Source of the DNA: a virus
Virus record (IMG/VR): IMGVR_UViG_3300033143_002274
Location: 1-64,000 of that record
Reading direction: 5' to 3' (one strand)
DNA length: 64,000 bases
Of this stretch, positions 40,426-50,662 are shown one piece after another. Made by a program: the position numbers and the translations under genes. The notes below the pieces were generated by a model. It saw only the letters and a list, made by a program, of their open reading frames with translations. It had not been told where the DNA came from and searched no databases. Position 1 is the stretch's first letter; each line of letters begins with the position of its first letter.

Positions 40426-40845
40426 ATGGCGATTGATCCTAACAGTAAACTAAATCTTTATAAAAATGAAATCAGTGAATTATACAGTGATCTTGATTTT
40501 AGTTTGTCAAGAAACACAGCAGGTAATGTTGTTATTGTAAAAAATATTGATTGTATTTCTCAATCTATTAAAACAATTTTATCAACCACGCCGGGCGAAC
40601 GCTTAATGCTCCCTGAATTTGGCAGCAATCTTAAAGAGTATGTGTTTGAACAGTTGGACAGTGGCACAACAGAATTAATTATATCCGAAGTAGAAACAGC
40701 ACTAGAACGTTGGGAAGACAGAATTGCGGTTATAGATGTGGCAGTGGAAGAAGATCCAGATGGTAATACTATTATACTTACCGTTGAATATTCTATAAAC
40801 GCCACAGGTGAAGTGGATAACTTCATCGGGAAAATAAAAACATAA
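40426..40845 (+). CDS. 25: Baseplate wedge protein, gp25-like
   Basis: The GPW/gp25 family core is clear: SIKTILSTTPGERLMLPEFG, then SNLKEYVFEQLD and a C-terminal ILTVEYSI strand. The length of 139 aa matches T4 gp25 (132 aa). It nucleates the wedge-sheath connection. It is followed by gp6, the usual partner. Confidence 0.93.
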   Translation: MAIDPNSKLNLYKNEISELYSDLDFSLSRNTAGNVVIVKNIDCISQSIKTILSTTPGERLMLPEFGSNLKEYVFEQLDSGTTELIISEVETALERWEDRIAVIDVAVEEDPDGNTIILTVEYSINATGEVDNFIGKIKT

Positions 40846-40857
40846 TGGAAAAAAGTA

Positions 40858-43800
40858 ATGCCTTTTGATTATACAGATTATTCATATGATGAATTAGTAC
40901 AAGAAGTAACACGTCTTGTGTCGGATAAAGATGAATGGAAGGATGCTTACCAATCATCTACTGGTCAAGTATTGATTCAGGTTGTTGCGGCAATAACAGA
41001 TCAACTACATTATATGTTAGAACGTAGGTCACAAGAGAATTTCTTACCGACTGCCAGATTACAAACCTCTGTTAATGCCATTGTTAACATGATGGGCTAC
41101 AGACCCCAACGTAAGATATCTTCATCTGGAACATTAACATTGACGTTGGTTGATGGTAATGGAGTCCCTGTTCAGAACACCGACACAATTGTTATTCCGA
41201 AGTATTCTAAACTGACATTTGATGATGATGTTTTTGTTAATGTTGAAGATATCACATTACTCCCAACACAAACATACCCGTACACTTTCTCTATTAAAGA
41301 AGGTACTGCCATAGCAACAACATTTGATCCATCAGATATTACTGGTACGTTATACCTAAGTAATTATGTTGAGATTGATGATTATCTTAGTATTGAAAAT
41401 ACCAGTTTTTATATTTTCACAGCAACACAAACATTCATTGATGTGATTGAACGGGTGGGTACAGATGCACCCATTGATTCTTTGAGTTTCGCAAATGCAA
41501 CAGACAAAGTATATGATGTTAATAACACCAACAGTGGATTAAGATTATTGTTTGGTGATGGTTCTTCAGGAGAAAAACCAACAGGAACTCTAAATGTGAA
41601 ATACATAGAATCTACTGGTGATGCGGTTGCGGTTGTTACCACAGGTAATGATTTTTTGTTTGATGATTTCCCAACTGAGTTAGTAGATGACTCAGCAGCA
41701 ACATACAAATACACATTGTCAAATACCACTAATATAGATGGTGGCTCAAACGAAGAAACAATCGAAAGTGTTAAACTGAATGCACCTGCCTACGTTAGAA
41801 CTGCCAACAGAGCAGCATCGAAAGATGATTATGTTTTTTGGGTTAACCAATCAAACATAGGAAGTATTGTTGGTGCTAATGCCTATGGCGAAGAAGAAAT
41901 TGGTATATCAGTAATTAATGCCAACAACGTATACATAGTTTATCTGACTACTAATGGACTTCCAATGAATTCTACTGACTTGGCGTTATTAGATAGTTAT
42001 ATGGATAATTATAAAATCATAACGGCACAGACTATATATGAAGCCGCAACCGTAATACCATTACAAATCAAATTTAAAGTTAAACGTGACTTAACATTAT
42101 CTGCATCAAACGCTGAAATTTATGATGTTATATCCAATGAGCTAATTAACTATTTTGCTTTTTGTGATCAATCATTAGATAAGGATGTTAATCATTCTGA
42201 ACTGATTGATCATTTCCATGATTTTACCATTGTCAAGAGTGGTGTAAACAAACTAATAGCAGATTATATCAACATAGATATCAAAGCACTTTATGCTTTT
42301 TCTGTGGCATGGGAATCAGTTAATGATATTGATGTTACCTTTACATATGGTGTTGATACTGATGTGTACACAATACTTATAAATGACATTCCTTATTCTT
42401 ATACTGCACAAGGTGGTGATACAGTAACTGAAGTTGTTGGGAAGATGCATCAACTCCTTTCATTAGATTTGAACGTTGATTCTTCAGTTGCATCTAATGT
42501 TATTACTTTGTCGCGTAACACGTCAACTACCGAAAACTTATTAATCTATAGTGAAGATTTAACAAATGCTGCATGGGTAACAACCGGAACAATCACTGTT
42601 ACTGATGATGCTGTGGAAGCACCTAATGGTCTTACCGCAGCAACAACTTTAAATGATACTGATGCTGGGGTAGCATCTTTCATAAAACAAACTGCTTCGA
42701 TGGCACAAGACAGTGATATCAAATCAGTTTCAGTATATGCTAAGAAAGATGCAGACACCAGTAGATTCCCTGCAATATACTTTGCACACAGTGGTGGAAC
42801 ACCTGTCAGTAGTTTTGTTTCTGTTAATACTCAGACAGGAGCAACATCGGTAATTTCTGGTGCTACCCCTACTATCGTCACTGAAAGTTTTGAAGACTAT
42901 TGGAGAATAAGTCTGTCATTACAGAACAACTCAACAAATGACACCATTGAACTTGGTCTTTATCCTGCATACTCAACCACATTAGGTGGTGCAGTAGATG
43001 TGACACTAACTGGATCTGTTGATATGTTTGGAACACAAGCAGAAAACAAAGCAACAGTTGGTAAGTACATAAGAACAACAACAAAACCAATTACACTTGC
43101 TTATGCTGAGAATGCTATAGAAAATAGATTGATATTCAATGAAGAATTGGATAACAGTGCATGGGTTAAAACTGGTACAACCATCACAAGTAATTCTCTT
43201 AATGATAGTGATGGTTATGCAACGGTAGATACTGTTACGTTTGCCGGTTCAGCTTCTGCTGAGACTGTTTCACAGACTGTGGCGAACGTTCACTCAGGTG
43301 AAACCTATACGTTTAAATGGAGAGCACAGCAAGGTACATTAAGCACAGCAGCATTTGGTGTGTATGATGTGACTAACAGTGCATGGATTGTTGACCCTGC
43401 AACCAACACAAAAACATTAACTGCCACTTTAGATTCTTTTGAGACTTCATTCATTGTTCCAGACACATGTACTTCAGTCAGAGTACATCCTGTTCAAAAT
43501 GATAATACAGCAGGAACAGTATATGTTGGGCAATCACATTTATTCCTGATTGGTAATTCAATGGATTACATAATGAGTCATGAGAAGCAAGCATTCTATT
43601 TTGATGATAGCTTCTTCGTCACCAACACAGGAACAACAACCGTTGCCAATGCGTTGATTAACATTCCAATTCAATTACCACTACCAGTACTTGATAATTC
43701 AGAAAACGATCAGTTGTTCTACCCAACCAGTATTGAAATTATCGAAAGTGATGGAACTATAATTGCAACTGATAATGGTTCTGGTGTTATATATGGTGGC

Positions 43801-43989
43801 ACAGTTGATTATGCATCAGGAGTCATAGACATACCTATCTTACCAGACAAAGATTATTACATAAGATATATGCAAAACGTTGACCAGAATTTTAACGCCA
43901 ACGAGAAACAAGCGTTTACTTACTCATTACCAAAGACAAGTTATACAACAGTAACTGAATTATTATCTACCATTGAGATTATAAGTTAA
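40858..43989 (+). CDS. 6: Baseplate wedge protein, gp6/gpJ-like, with two inserted carbohydrate-binding-like domains
   Basis: N-terminal region LERRSQENFLPTARLQTSVN followed by IVNMMGYRPQRKISSSG, and RAASKDDYVFWVNQSNIGSI, are standard gp6/gpJ. At 1043 aa it exceeds T4 gp6 (660 aa). The excess is two related domains starting near residues 560 (NLLIYSEDLTNAAWVTTG) and 754 (NRLIFNEELDNSAWVKTG), a jelly-roll type common in phage tail adhesins. These may bind host surface glycans from the baseplate. Confidence 0.88.
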   Translation: MPFDYTDYSYDELVQEVTRLVSDKDEWKDAYQSSTGQVLIQVVAAITDQLHYMLERRSQENFLPTARLQTSVNAIVNMMGYRPQRKISSSGTLTLTLVDGNGVPVQNTDTIVIPKYSKLTFDDDVFVNVEDITLLPTQTYPYTFSIKEGTAIATTFDPSDITGTLYLSNYVEIDDYLSIENTSFYIFTATQTFIDVIERVGTDAPIDSLSFANATDKVYDVNNTNSGLRLLFGDGSSGEKPTGTLNVKYIESTGDAVAVVTTGNDFLFDDFPTELVDDSAATYKYTLSNTTNIDGGSNEETIESVKLNAPAYVRTANRAASKDDYVFWVNQSNIGSIVGANAYGEEEIGISVINANNVYIVYLTTNGLPMNSTDLALLDSYMDNYKIITAQTIYEAATVIPLQIKFKVKRDLTLSASNAEIYDVISNELINYFAFCDQSLDKDVNHSELIDHFHDFTIVKSGVNKLIADYINIDIKALYAFSVAWESVNDIDVTFTYGVDTDVYTILINDIPYSYTAQGGDTVTEVVGKMHQLLSLDLNVDSSVASNVITLSRNTSTTENLLIYSEDLTNAAWVTTGTITVTDDAVEAPNGLTAATTLNDTDAGVASFIKQTASMAQDSDIKSVSVYAKKDADTSRFPAIYFAHSGGTPVSSFVSVNTQTGATSVISGATPTIVTESFEDYWRISLSLQNNSTNDTIELGLYPAYSTTLGGAVDVTLTGSVDMFGTQAENKATVGKYIRTTTKPITLAYAENAIENRLIFNEELDNSAWVKTGTTITSNSLNDSDGYATVDTVTFAGSASAETVSQTVANVHSGETYTFKWRAQQGTLSTAAFGVYDVTNSAWIVDPATNTKTLTATLDSFETSFIVPDTCTSVRVHPVQNDNTAGTVYVGQSHLFLIGNSMDYIMSHEKQAFYFDDSFFVTNTGTTTVANALINIPIQLPLPVLDNSENDQLFYPTSIEIIESDGTIIATDNGSGVIYGGTVDYASGVIDIPILPDKDYYIRYMQNVDQNFNANEKQAFTYSLPKTSYTTVTELLSTIEIIS

Positions 43990-45494
43990 TGGCACTGAAG
44001 GATGATCTTAAGAAGTATCTCCCACAATCACAACAAGGTAAATTAAGTCTTGATGAATTTATGGATGCTGTCGGTGAGTTACTTGATAACTTCAAAGACT
44101 CTATTGATGATTTTCAGACGTATAATGATTTTGAAAAAGTAAAAGAATCACAACTTGATAATCTGGCACAACAATTTGACATAGTTTATCCACGTAATAT
44201 GTCTGATGAACGCAAACGTAATTACTTACGTGATGTTGTAACCCTTTACAGATCTAAAGGTACTACCAAGTCAGTAGAACGTGTGTTCAAATTGATTGGT
44301 TGGCAAGTTTTAATTAAAGAATACTGGATTGTTAATCCTGATTGGTACACAAACCCAACTGACATATACACTATCACAAATGAAAGTGGGGCAACTTTCG
44401 ACTTGGGGTTATACGATACAATCAATGGTGATGATGAATTTTATCGAAATGATAAAATCTATATTGACTTGGTTGATGTATCAGGAAACGTTTATCCAAA
44501 GAGACAAATATATGGTGAACCATATCAGGCAACAGCCGATGTTAATTTCATCAAAGTACCCTACATCAAAATTATTGTTACGTCTGAAGATTTTGATTTG
44601 TTTACACAACCTTATACAGAAAATGGAAACACATATACTTACGACACCACAGAAGAATTCGAGATTCTTACTTATATTCGTAATTACTTCTTGGATGTTA
44701 TTCGTCCTGCTAATGTGGCAATACTTGAAATTTCAACTCCATTCCAGTTATCTGATACCTTTGTGTTTTTTGTTCATAGTGATACAGGTGGTGCAAGTAT
44801 AAGTGGTACACCAAATATATCTTTTAACAATGCTGACCCATATACAATAACTCGTGATGTCGGTGATTTTGTTGCTGATGGATTCTTAATTGAATCTTAC
44901 ATTAATGTCACCGGATCAACTAACAACAATAACAGATTCAAGATAAGATTGGTTACTGCTACCCAATTGACTTTGTACTATGAAACTCCATTAGTGACAG
45001 AATTGACAGTAAGTGGTGTGTCTATAATAGATGAAGGTCAAACTTTATCAACTATTAACAATGGGGCTACATATGATGGTACATCAATGTATGGTGCATA
45101 CAATATAGATCGATACATTATGGGTGAGACAATGGGTAATTTCCAATATGGTACTTCCCAAATAGATTATTATGGGGTGAAAGAAGACGCACCTGATCAA
45201 AATATTGCGACTAATTACGCCATTGGTACAGTTGGAAATCAAAAAAGAATATTGTTACGCAAGAACTCTGATATTGTGGTTACAGTACCTGCTGATGCAT
45301 CTATCACAATTTATGCAACAAGAGACTCACACGACACTGTGATAAACGGTTCTCCTGTATGGGCAGTAATTGCCATTGGAGTCACTAATGTCACTGCTCA
45401 AACTCATGTGATAACAGGGTACTTCTCGTTATTTGTTAAAATTGACACAGCATCTTCCACCGGAACAATCGACACCACCGTTAATTTGTATTGA
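43989..45494 (+). CDS. Baseplate protein, gpI-like N-terminus, with beta domain
   Basis: LDNLAQQFDIVYPRNMSDER followed by YRSKGTTKSVERVFKLIGW is the tail protein I pattern, which ties wedge to fibres. Residues about 273-355 (FNNADPYTITRDVGDFVADG onward) are a beta domain also found in the 45509 and 58055 products. It sits between gp6 and fibre genes, like T4 gp7/gp8 or P2 gpI. Confidence 0.78.
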   Translation: MALKDDLKKYLPQSQQGKLSLDEFMDAVGELLDNFKDSIDDFQTYNDFEKVKESQLDNLAQQFDIVYPRNMSDERKRNYLRDVVTLYRSKGTTKSVERVFKLIGWQVLIKEYWIVNPDWYTNPTDIYTITNESGATFDLGLYDTINGDDEFYRNDKIYIDLVDVSGNVYPKRQIYGEPYQATADVNFIKVPYIKIIVTSEDFDLFTQPYTENGNTYTYDTTEEFEILTYIRNYFLDVIRPANVAILEISTPFQLSDTFVFFVHSDTGGASISGTPNISFNNADPYTITRDVGDFVADGFLIESYINVTGSTNNNNRFKIRLVTATQLTLYYETPLVTELTVSGVSIIDEGQTLSTINNGATYDGTSMYGAYNIDRYIMGETMGNFQYGTSQIDYYGVKEDAPDQNIATNYAIGTVGNQKRILLRKNSDIVVTVPADASITIYATRDSHDTVINGSPVWAVIAIGVTNVTAQTHVITGYFSLFVKIDTASSTGTIDTTVNLY

Positions 45495-45500
45495 TAAATA
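45493..45500 (+). promoter_or_regulatory. Late promoter
   Basis: GATAAATA 9 nt before the 45509 start, overlapping the stop of the gpI-like gene. Confidence 0.65.
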
Positions 45501-45508
45501 CAACCATG

Positions 45509-46264
45509 ATTAATAAATTTATAGATAATATTCCAACCAATATACATGGTGAGTTCGAACTAAAAATAATTGAAAAATCGACAGGTAATGTTATTGATTC
45601 ATATGAAGACAAAAATATCATTGTACTTGATTCAAAATCAGCAATTATAAGTGCAATATCAACCACTAACAACAATGGGGTTATTGAGGTATTGAAAGTG
45701 GGGAGTGATGTGGGTGATCCAGTATCAATGACCGGAACACCAAATCTTAATTTTGTTGATTCAAATCCAGATACAATAGTTCGTACCACTGGTAGTTGGG
45801 TGACTGATGGTTTCATAGATGAAATGGTAATAACCATAACAAGTTCAACCAGTAATAATACAACGTATACTATTGATTCTGTTACTGCAACCACACTCAC
45901 CTTAATTAGTGGTGACACAATTGTAGTTGAAACTGGTAGTTCTGGTGTATCAGTTTCTGGCGCACCTTCCTTAGATAATCCAATACCACCATCAGACACA
46001 TATAACGCAAGTACAATGTCTATTATATATACTGATCCCGACCCATTCACTGTTGGGTATTCTAATTCTACATCAGTTACATTCAGTTCAACTATATCGG
46101 GTGTAGACGTAATGACTTATTACCCACTTGATATAACTAAAATAATCACAAGTGCTGCATTACATACTGGTAATACTAATGTGTTTGCCTATAAACGATT
46201 CCCCCAAAAATCAATATCCAAATTAGTTGATATATTGGTTAACTGGACGATAAAATTTGATTGA
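45509..46264 (+). CDS. Beta-rich tail structural protein (251 aa)
   Basis: I use the ATG at 45509, downstream of the late promoter. Residues about 74-150 (NFVDSNPDTIVRTTGSWVTD, then VTATTLTLISGD) repeat the beta domain of the preceding baseplate protein. The N-terminal FELKIIEKSTGNVIDSYEDK looks like a fibre or baseplate adaptor. Function is unknown. Confidence 0.68.
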   Translation: MNKFIDNIPTNIHGEFELKIIEKSTGNVIDSYEDKNIIVLDSKSAIISAISTTNNNGVIEVLKVGSDVGDPVSMTGTPNLNFVDSNPDTIVRTTGSWVTDGFIDEMVITITSSTSNNTTYTIDSVTATTLTLISGDTIVVETGSSGVSVSGAPSLDNPIPPSDTYNASTMSIIYTDPDPFTVGYSNSTSVTFSSTISGVDVMTYYPLDITKIITSAALHTGNTNVFAYKRFPQKSISKLVDILVNWTIKFD

Positions 46265-46270
46265 TAAATA
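46263..46270 (+). promoter_or_regulatory. Late promoter
   Basis: GATAAATA 20 nt upstream of the 46290 gene. Confidence 0.65.
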
Positions 46271-46289
46271 AATTAAAAGGGGACATAGG

Positions 46290-46652
46290 ATGATTAAAGT
46301 AACGATAGATACTATTTTGAAAAGTGTGGGCGCATTAAAAGATTTGTCTGACAAAGATATAAGTATCAATATCAGTATAAAATTAGTTAAGGCGTTAAAA
46401 GAACTTAATACAGTAATAGAAGTTTTTGAACAAAGTCGTAATGGGCTTTTTAAAAAGTATGGTGGTGAAGAAAATGATGATGGCACTATTACCATATTAG
46501 AAGAACACAGTAAAACCTTTAATCAGGAATACAATAATTTAACCAAAGAAATAGTAGAAGTAGATTTTGATAAGTTTGATATTGAAGTGTTTGGTGAGGT
46601 CAATATCAAAACATCTACATTACTGTTGTTAGATTGGTTAATCGAAATTTAA
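46290..46652 (+). CDS. Hypothetical late protein (120 aa)
   Basis: A helical acidic protein. The section FEQSRNGLFKKYGGEENDDG followed by a hydrophobic pattern resembles small phage proteins of the DUF1617 type, but this is only a hint. It sits between tail structural genes. Confidence 0.65.
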   Translation: MIKVTIDTILKSVGALKDLSDKDISINISIKLVKALKELNTVIEVFEQSRNGLFKKYGGEENDDGTITILEEHSKTFNQEYNNLTKEIVEVDFDKFDIEVFGEVNIKTSTLLLLDWLIEI

Positions 46653-46665
46653 CAGGAATAAGCAA

Positions 46666-47715
46666 ATGGCATTACTAATAAAAACCGCAATAACACCTAT
46701 CATATCAGGAGACATAGTTGAACCTACTGTTGCTAATGAACCTCATGATGATTTGGAAACAAACATTGATACGTTGATTGATTATATAAAAAACACACCA
46801 AGTGGTTGGTTTGAATATGATGATGTCAACAGTACCGGATTAACATTTAATTATGATGGTGGTGTGTATAATAACCAAAATGTCCCATATGATATTTCTG
46901 CGGGGACTCGTTCTTTGGGTGCATCAGTAACAAGTTATGTTGAGATAGATTCTTCTACGAATACAATATCACATAACACATCAAGTTTTAGTGCGGCTAA
47001 CATTCCTTTATGGGAAGTAGTCACAGACGGAAGCAGTATCACAGGAACTACTGACAGACGTTCTCCTTTCTTTTTGAGAACTACGCGGGGGGTTACTGAT
47101 ACAGCAACAACAGTACAGGTGGCAATTACTGATACCAATGTAACATTCAGTAATGATATTGTGTACACTAACGCATCTATATCTGGTGCAGTAACTTATG
47201 CTATCCGTCCTGCGTTTGATGGGGGTACATCAGGATCAACATCACCATTCACTGTAGACAGTACACAAGTCGTAACTAACTTAAATGCAGATTTACTTGA
47301 TGGTTTAGATCAAGGTGATTTTATTCGAAGTAATTTAGCAGATACTATAAGTGGTGTACTTACTTTTAATGCAATACCACTTTTCAATGGTGGTACATCA
47401 GGAGCATCATCACCGTTCACTGTAGACAGTACACAAGTCGTAACTAACTTAAATGCAGATTTACTTGATGACATTCAAGGAGCATCATATGCACGAAGTG
47501 ATGCTGCTGATACTATATCTGCGATACATACACACACAGCAAGACCAGCATTCAATGGTGGTACATCAGGATCAACATCACCATTCACTGTAGACAGTAC
47601 ACAAGTCGTAACTAACTTAAATGCAGATAGATGGGATGGTGGACATAAAACTGTATCTACCGCAGCACCCACAGGCGGCACAGACCTTGATGTATGGTTT
47701 GAGTACACTGTCTAA
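46666..47715 (+). CDS. Tail fibre protein with 56-residue repeats
   Basis: Low-complexity beta-rich protein. From residue about 185 it contains three near-identical repeats of FNGGTSGSTSPFTVDSTQVV followed by TNLNADLLD, the NADLLDG motif typical of phage fibres. The C-terminus DVWFEYTV may lock the trimer. Fibre genes vary by gain or loss of such repeats. Confidence 0.8.
   Translation: MALLIKTAITPIISGDIVEPTVANEPHDDLETNIDTLIDYIKNTPSGWFEYDDVNSTGLTFNYDGGVYNNQNVPYDISAGTRSLGASVTSYVEIDSSTNTISHNTSSFSAANIPLWEVVTDGSSITGTTDRRSPFFLRTTRGVTDTATTVQVAITDTNVTFSNDIVYTNASISGAVTYAIRPAFDGGTSGSTSPFTVDSTQVVTNLNADLLDGLDQGDFIRSNLADTISGVLTFNAIPLFNGGTSGASSPFTVDSTQVVTNLNADLLDDIQGASYARSDAADTISAIHTHTARPAFNGGTSGSTSPFTVDSTQVVTNLNADRWDGGHKTVSTAAPTGGTDLDVWFEYTV
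47224..47628 (+). repeat. Three 69-bp direct repeats, 168-bp period, within the fibre gene
   Basis: Near-identical units at 47224-47292, 47392-47460 and 47560-47628, each beginning GGTACATCAGGA and ending AAATGCAGAT. The exact 168-bp spacing keeps the 56-codon frame, so recombination would change fibre length without a frameshift. Confidence 0.9.
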
Positions 47716-48944
47716 TGGCAATTAAAACTTATTTGAAGGTTTCTGCCATATGGAAAGAAGCTAAAAAAATATATGTTAATGTTTCTGGTTCATGGAAAAG
47801 TGTCAGAAAAATTTGGGCAAATGTATCAGGTACATGGGAACAAGTATTTGGTAGTCCTGATATACCTGCTGGTGCTATAGTGTTATTCACTGGCGGCACA
47901 ACACCTACAGGTTGGACAGACATCAGTTCTGCAACTGGTACAAGATTTATTATGGGATCAGGAACAACTTATCTTTGGCCGGTAGTAGGTGGAAGTGACA
48001 CAGTAGCTTTGTCCGGTACTACTACTAATATTGGTAGTCATGGTGCTACTAATCCAGAAGAAGGACGAGCATGGGCATTTGGAATTAATGCAGGTTCATG
48101 TTATCCAACAAAACGTGGGACGGAGTTTCTTAGTTGTGGTGGACACGAACACACTCATTCAAAAACTGTCACACTTACCCCCCAATATCAAAATTATAAA
48201 TTAATACAAAATGATGCTGTTACTGCTCATTTACCAATAGGTGCTATATTATTATCTGAAGCTACATTAGATGGATCATGGGGATTATCACAGATAACAG
48301 CACCAGAAAGACTTGTAAGAGTGAATACTGCTTCTGGTGGTACTGGTGGTGTGGTGGAAACTTCAGCGACTGCTGATACAGTTGTCACATCGTCTAATGG
48401 TTCTCATGGACATCATGCCGGGCCACTAATAATAACAGTACCAGATACCGAGAATTATTGTTATGAAGCTAATGTTAGTGCTCCCTTAGCACAGTATGCA
48501 GGTTCACACAGCCATACACTAAGTTATATTTATACCAGAGACTTAGCAAAGTATAAATTATGTGGATGGGACTCAACAACTATTGCTGGTGTAGTTCCTA
48601 ATTCTATAATAATGTATGACTCTGGTACTGCTCCAACAGGATGGGCAATGTGTGATGGCACAAATGGCACACCTGATATGAGAGACAAGATGCTTTATTT
48701 ATCTAGTTTAGCTAATGCAGGATCATCTGGTACTGATTCTTTAACAGTAACTTATAGTACTGACAGTCAAGGGGCACATCAACATGAGGGTGCAGATGAA
48801 ACGGGTGGGGATATATATGGTATCAACAATGATTTATGGCATAAAACGGTTAAAAACGCTCACACCCACACTGGGAGTGTCAGTTCTACTTTTACTCAAC
48901 CAGAATTTAAAGCAATATATTTTATAATGTATGTAGGAGCTTAA
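47715..48944 (+). CDS. Receptor-binding fibre tip with tail-collar-type domains
   Basis: Three copies of a tail-collar-like unit: IPAGAIVLFTGGTTPTGWTD, LPIGAILLSEATLDGSWGLS, and VPNSIIMYDSGTAPTGWAMC. HxH pairs occur repeatedly (GGHEHTHS, GSHGHH, GSHSHT, GAHQHE, NAHTHT), recalling the metal-coordinating HxH of T4 gp37 and gp12. The N-terminal WKSVRKIWANVSGTWEQV repeats probably attach it to the preceding fibre. Confidence 0.82.
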   Translation: MAIKTYLKVSAIWKEAKKIYVNVSGSWKSVRKIWANVSGTWEQVFGSPDIPAGAIVLFTGGTTPTGWTDISSATGTRFIMGSGTTYLWPVVGGSDTVALSGTTTNIGSHGATNPEEGRAWAFGINAGSCYPTKRGTEFLSCGGHEHTHSKTVTLTPQYQNYKLIQNDAVTAHLPIGAILLSEATLDGSWGLSQITAPERLVRVNTASGGTGGVVETSATADTVVTSSNGSHGHHAGPLIITVPDTENYCYEANVSAPLAQYAGSHSHTLSYIYTRDLAKYKLCGWDSTTIAGVVPNSIIMYDSGTAPTGWAMCDGTNGTPDMRDKMLYLSSLANAGSSGTDSLTVTYSTDSQGAHQHEGADETGGDIYGINNDLWHKTVKNAHTHTGSVSSTFTQPEFKAIYFIMYVGA

Positions 48945-48946
48945 TA

Positions 48947-49288
48947 ATGATAATTAATATATCTAAGATGGATGGCGTATTACAAGTTGCTTGTATTGAT
49001 TACACAGTGGATATTGGAAACACGTACCATTTGGAAATGGTTTGGACTGTACCAGATTTTTTAGAAATTTTTCCAGATTTACCATTAACGCCAGATATTG
49101 AATCTGTATCTTATGAAACACACAGTAGCATATACCATGTGTGTACTGTCGATGGAGGGGTAAAAGCATTCCCTACACCCGTAGGACATGTGTTGTTGGA
49201 ATGGATACATACCCATTCTGAACAAATCATACAAGATGGTACGGTAAGAGCAGCATTGGGAGCAGGAGAACCAGATGATAACTTATAA
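48947..49288 (+). CDS. Hypothetical fibre-locus protein (113 aa)
   Basis: An acidic beta-rich protein with TVDGGVKAFPTPVGHVLLEW near the C-terminus. It lies between the fibre tip and the assembly-type protein, so a fibre accessory or chaperone role is likely. No family is recognised. Confidence 0.6.
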   Translation: MIINISKMDGVLQVACIDYTVDIGNTYHLEMVWTVPDFLEIFPDLPLTPDIESVSYETHSSIYHVCTVDGGVKAFPTPVGHVLLEWIHTHSEQIIQDGTVRAALGAGEPDDNL

Positions 49289-50150
49289 CAACAACACAGG
49301 AATTATTCACAAAAATGGCAGAATAGTTCTTTTGACACGAAAACCACTTAATTTGGACATAGTTTATGATTCTTTATACTATGAACCAGAAACGAATAAC
49401 AAGGTTAAAGTAATTGGTAACGTAACTACACCTTTAACAGAAAAGGAATGTGCCAAAATTGCCAAATTTATAAAAAATTATGAACTACCAAAAGAAACCC
49501 ATCTTGTCACACCTGAAGGTGTGTATGCGGGGTTTGGTATAAATGAAGATTTTACGAAGATAGATAGTGCTCCACCTTCAGGTGGTAATTATTATCTGGT
49601 AGATGGTGTATGGACTTGGGTGTTAGCAGTTGATAGTGGTGGTAGATTCTTAGGTAATATACCCATTGATACAACTGGGGTTACAGCAGTAGATTCCACA
49701 CCTGAAAACGAATTCCAGTTATGGGATTTTAGTAATAACAAATGGAAAGATATCAGATCAATAGAACAATATTTGGTAGCAGCTTATATCGACATTAACA
49801 AAGCAGTAAGTGACGCACGTATCAGATATACAACAGATATTGTCGGTCAGGAAAATATCTATAAGTTAAAATTACAAGAAGTTGACAAGTATATAACTGC
49901 GTCAGGCAAAAAAAGTAAAAAAATTAAGGAAACTGATTTTCCTTTGACCAATGCTTATGCTTTGGCTAATGGTATTGATTTAGATTCAGCTATATCTTTG
50001 ACTAACAAAAAATCAGTAGAATGGTTAAGCAAGGAACAAGAGATTGAAATTTTACGGATTAATGTCAAAGCCAAACTTACTAACACCGAAACTATAACAG
50101 AAGCAAAAATCATAGTCACAAAGGTTATTGCTGAGTTAAGCGTATTGTAA
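49275..50150 (+). CDS. Tail fibre assembly-like protein (291 aa)
   Basis: Middle segment SAPPSGGNYYLVDGVWTWVL and a helical C-terminus (GKKSKKIKETDFPLTNAYAL) resemble fibre assembly/DUF4376-type proteins encoded next to fibre tips. It is probably a fibre chaperone or a cleaved fibre component. It overlaps the previous gene by 14 nt. Confidence 0.65.
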   Translation: MITYNNNTGIIHKNGRIVLLTRKPLNLDIVYDSLYYEPETNNKVKVIGNVTTPLTEKECAKIAKFIKNYELPKETHLVTPEGVYAGFGINEDFTKIDSAPPSGGNYYLVDGVWTWVLAVDSGGRFLGNIPIDTTGVTAVDSTPENEFQLWDFSNNKWKDIRSIEQYLVAAYIDINKAVSDARIRYTTDIVGQENIYKLKLQEVDKYITASGKKSKKIKETDFPLTNAYALANGIDLDSAISLTNKKSVEWLSKEQEIEILRINVKAKLTNTETITEAKIIVTKVIAELSVL

Positions 50151-50662
50151 TGAACACTAATCAAAAATTATGGTTAGCTGATTTCATATTATCTAACACT
50201 TTTGAAAACGTGTTACCAATCATTAAAGCAGTCAAAGATAATGTTGAATTTGAAGTATTAACTAAAATTGCTGAGTTTGGTATAGCTGAAGGTTACAGAA
50301 AAGAAGAAGGTGTGGTTGATACTCCCAAATTTAAAACGGAAGATATCGGTGTTGTTGGTAATGTCTGGGTCAGAGTACAATACTATCCTACGATTAATGA
50401 TAAGCATGATGGACATAAACACCATCACGATCATTTATCACTGCTTGCCAAAGGGTCATTACGAGTAAAAGTAGAAGGATGTAAGCCTGTTATTTACAAT
50501 GCACCTTGCTTCTTCAGTGTAAAAGCAGAACACCATCATGAATTAATCCCTCTTGAAGATGACACAATTGCCTATTGTATATTTGCCTTACGTAATGATA
50601 AAGGTGAAGTTGTTGATGATTTTGATGGTAACACTTCACATTATGAAATGATTAAAGACTAA
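50150..50662 (+). CDS. Cupin-like metal-binding protein (170 aa)
   Basis: DGHKHHHDHLSLLAKGSLRV followed by FFSVKAEHHHELIPLEDD gives the two cupin motifs, with His-rich metal site (HxHHHDH and HHHE). It is likely a small-molecule binding or dioxygenase-like beta-barrel. It is coupled to the oxygenase gene downstream. Confidence 0.72.
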   Translation: MNTNQKLWLADFILSNTFENVLPIIKAVKDNVEFEVLTKIAEFGIAEGYRKEEGVVDTPKFKTEDIGVVGNVWVRVQYYPTINDKHDGHKHHHDHLSLLAKGSLRVKVEGCKPVIYNAPCFFSVKAEHHHELIPLEDDTIAYCIFALRNDKGEVVDDFDGNTSHYEMIKD

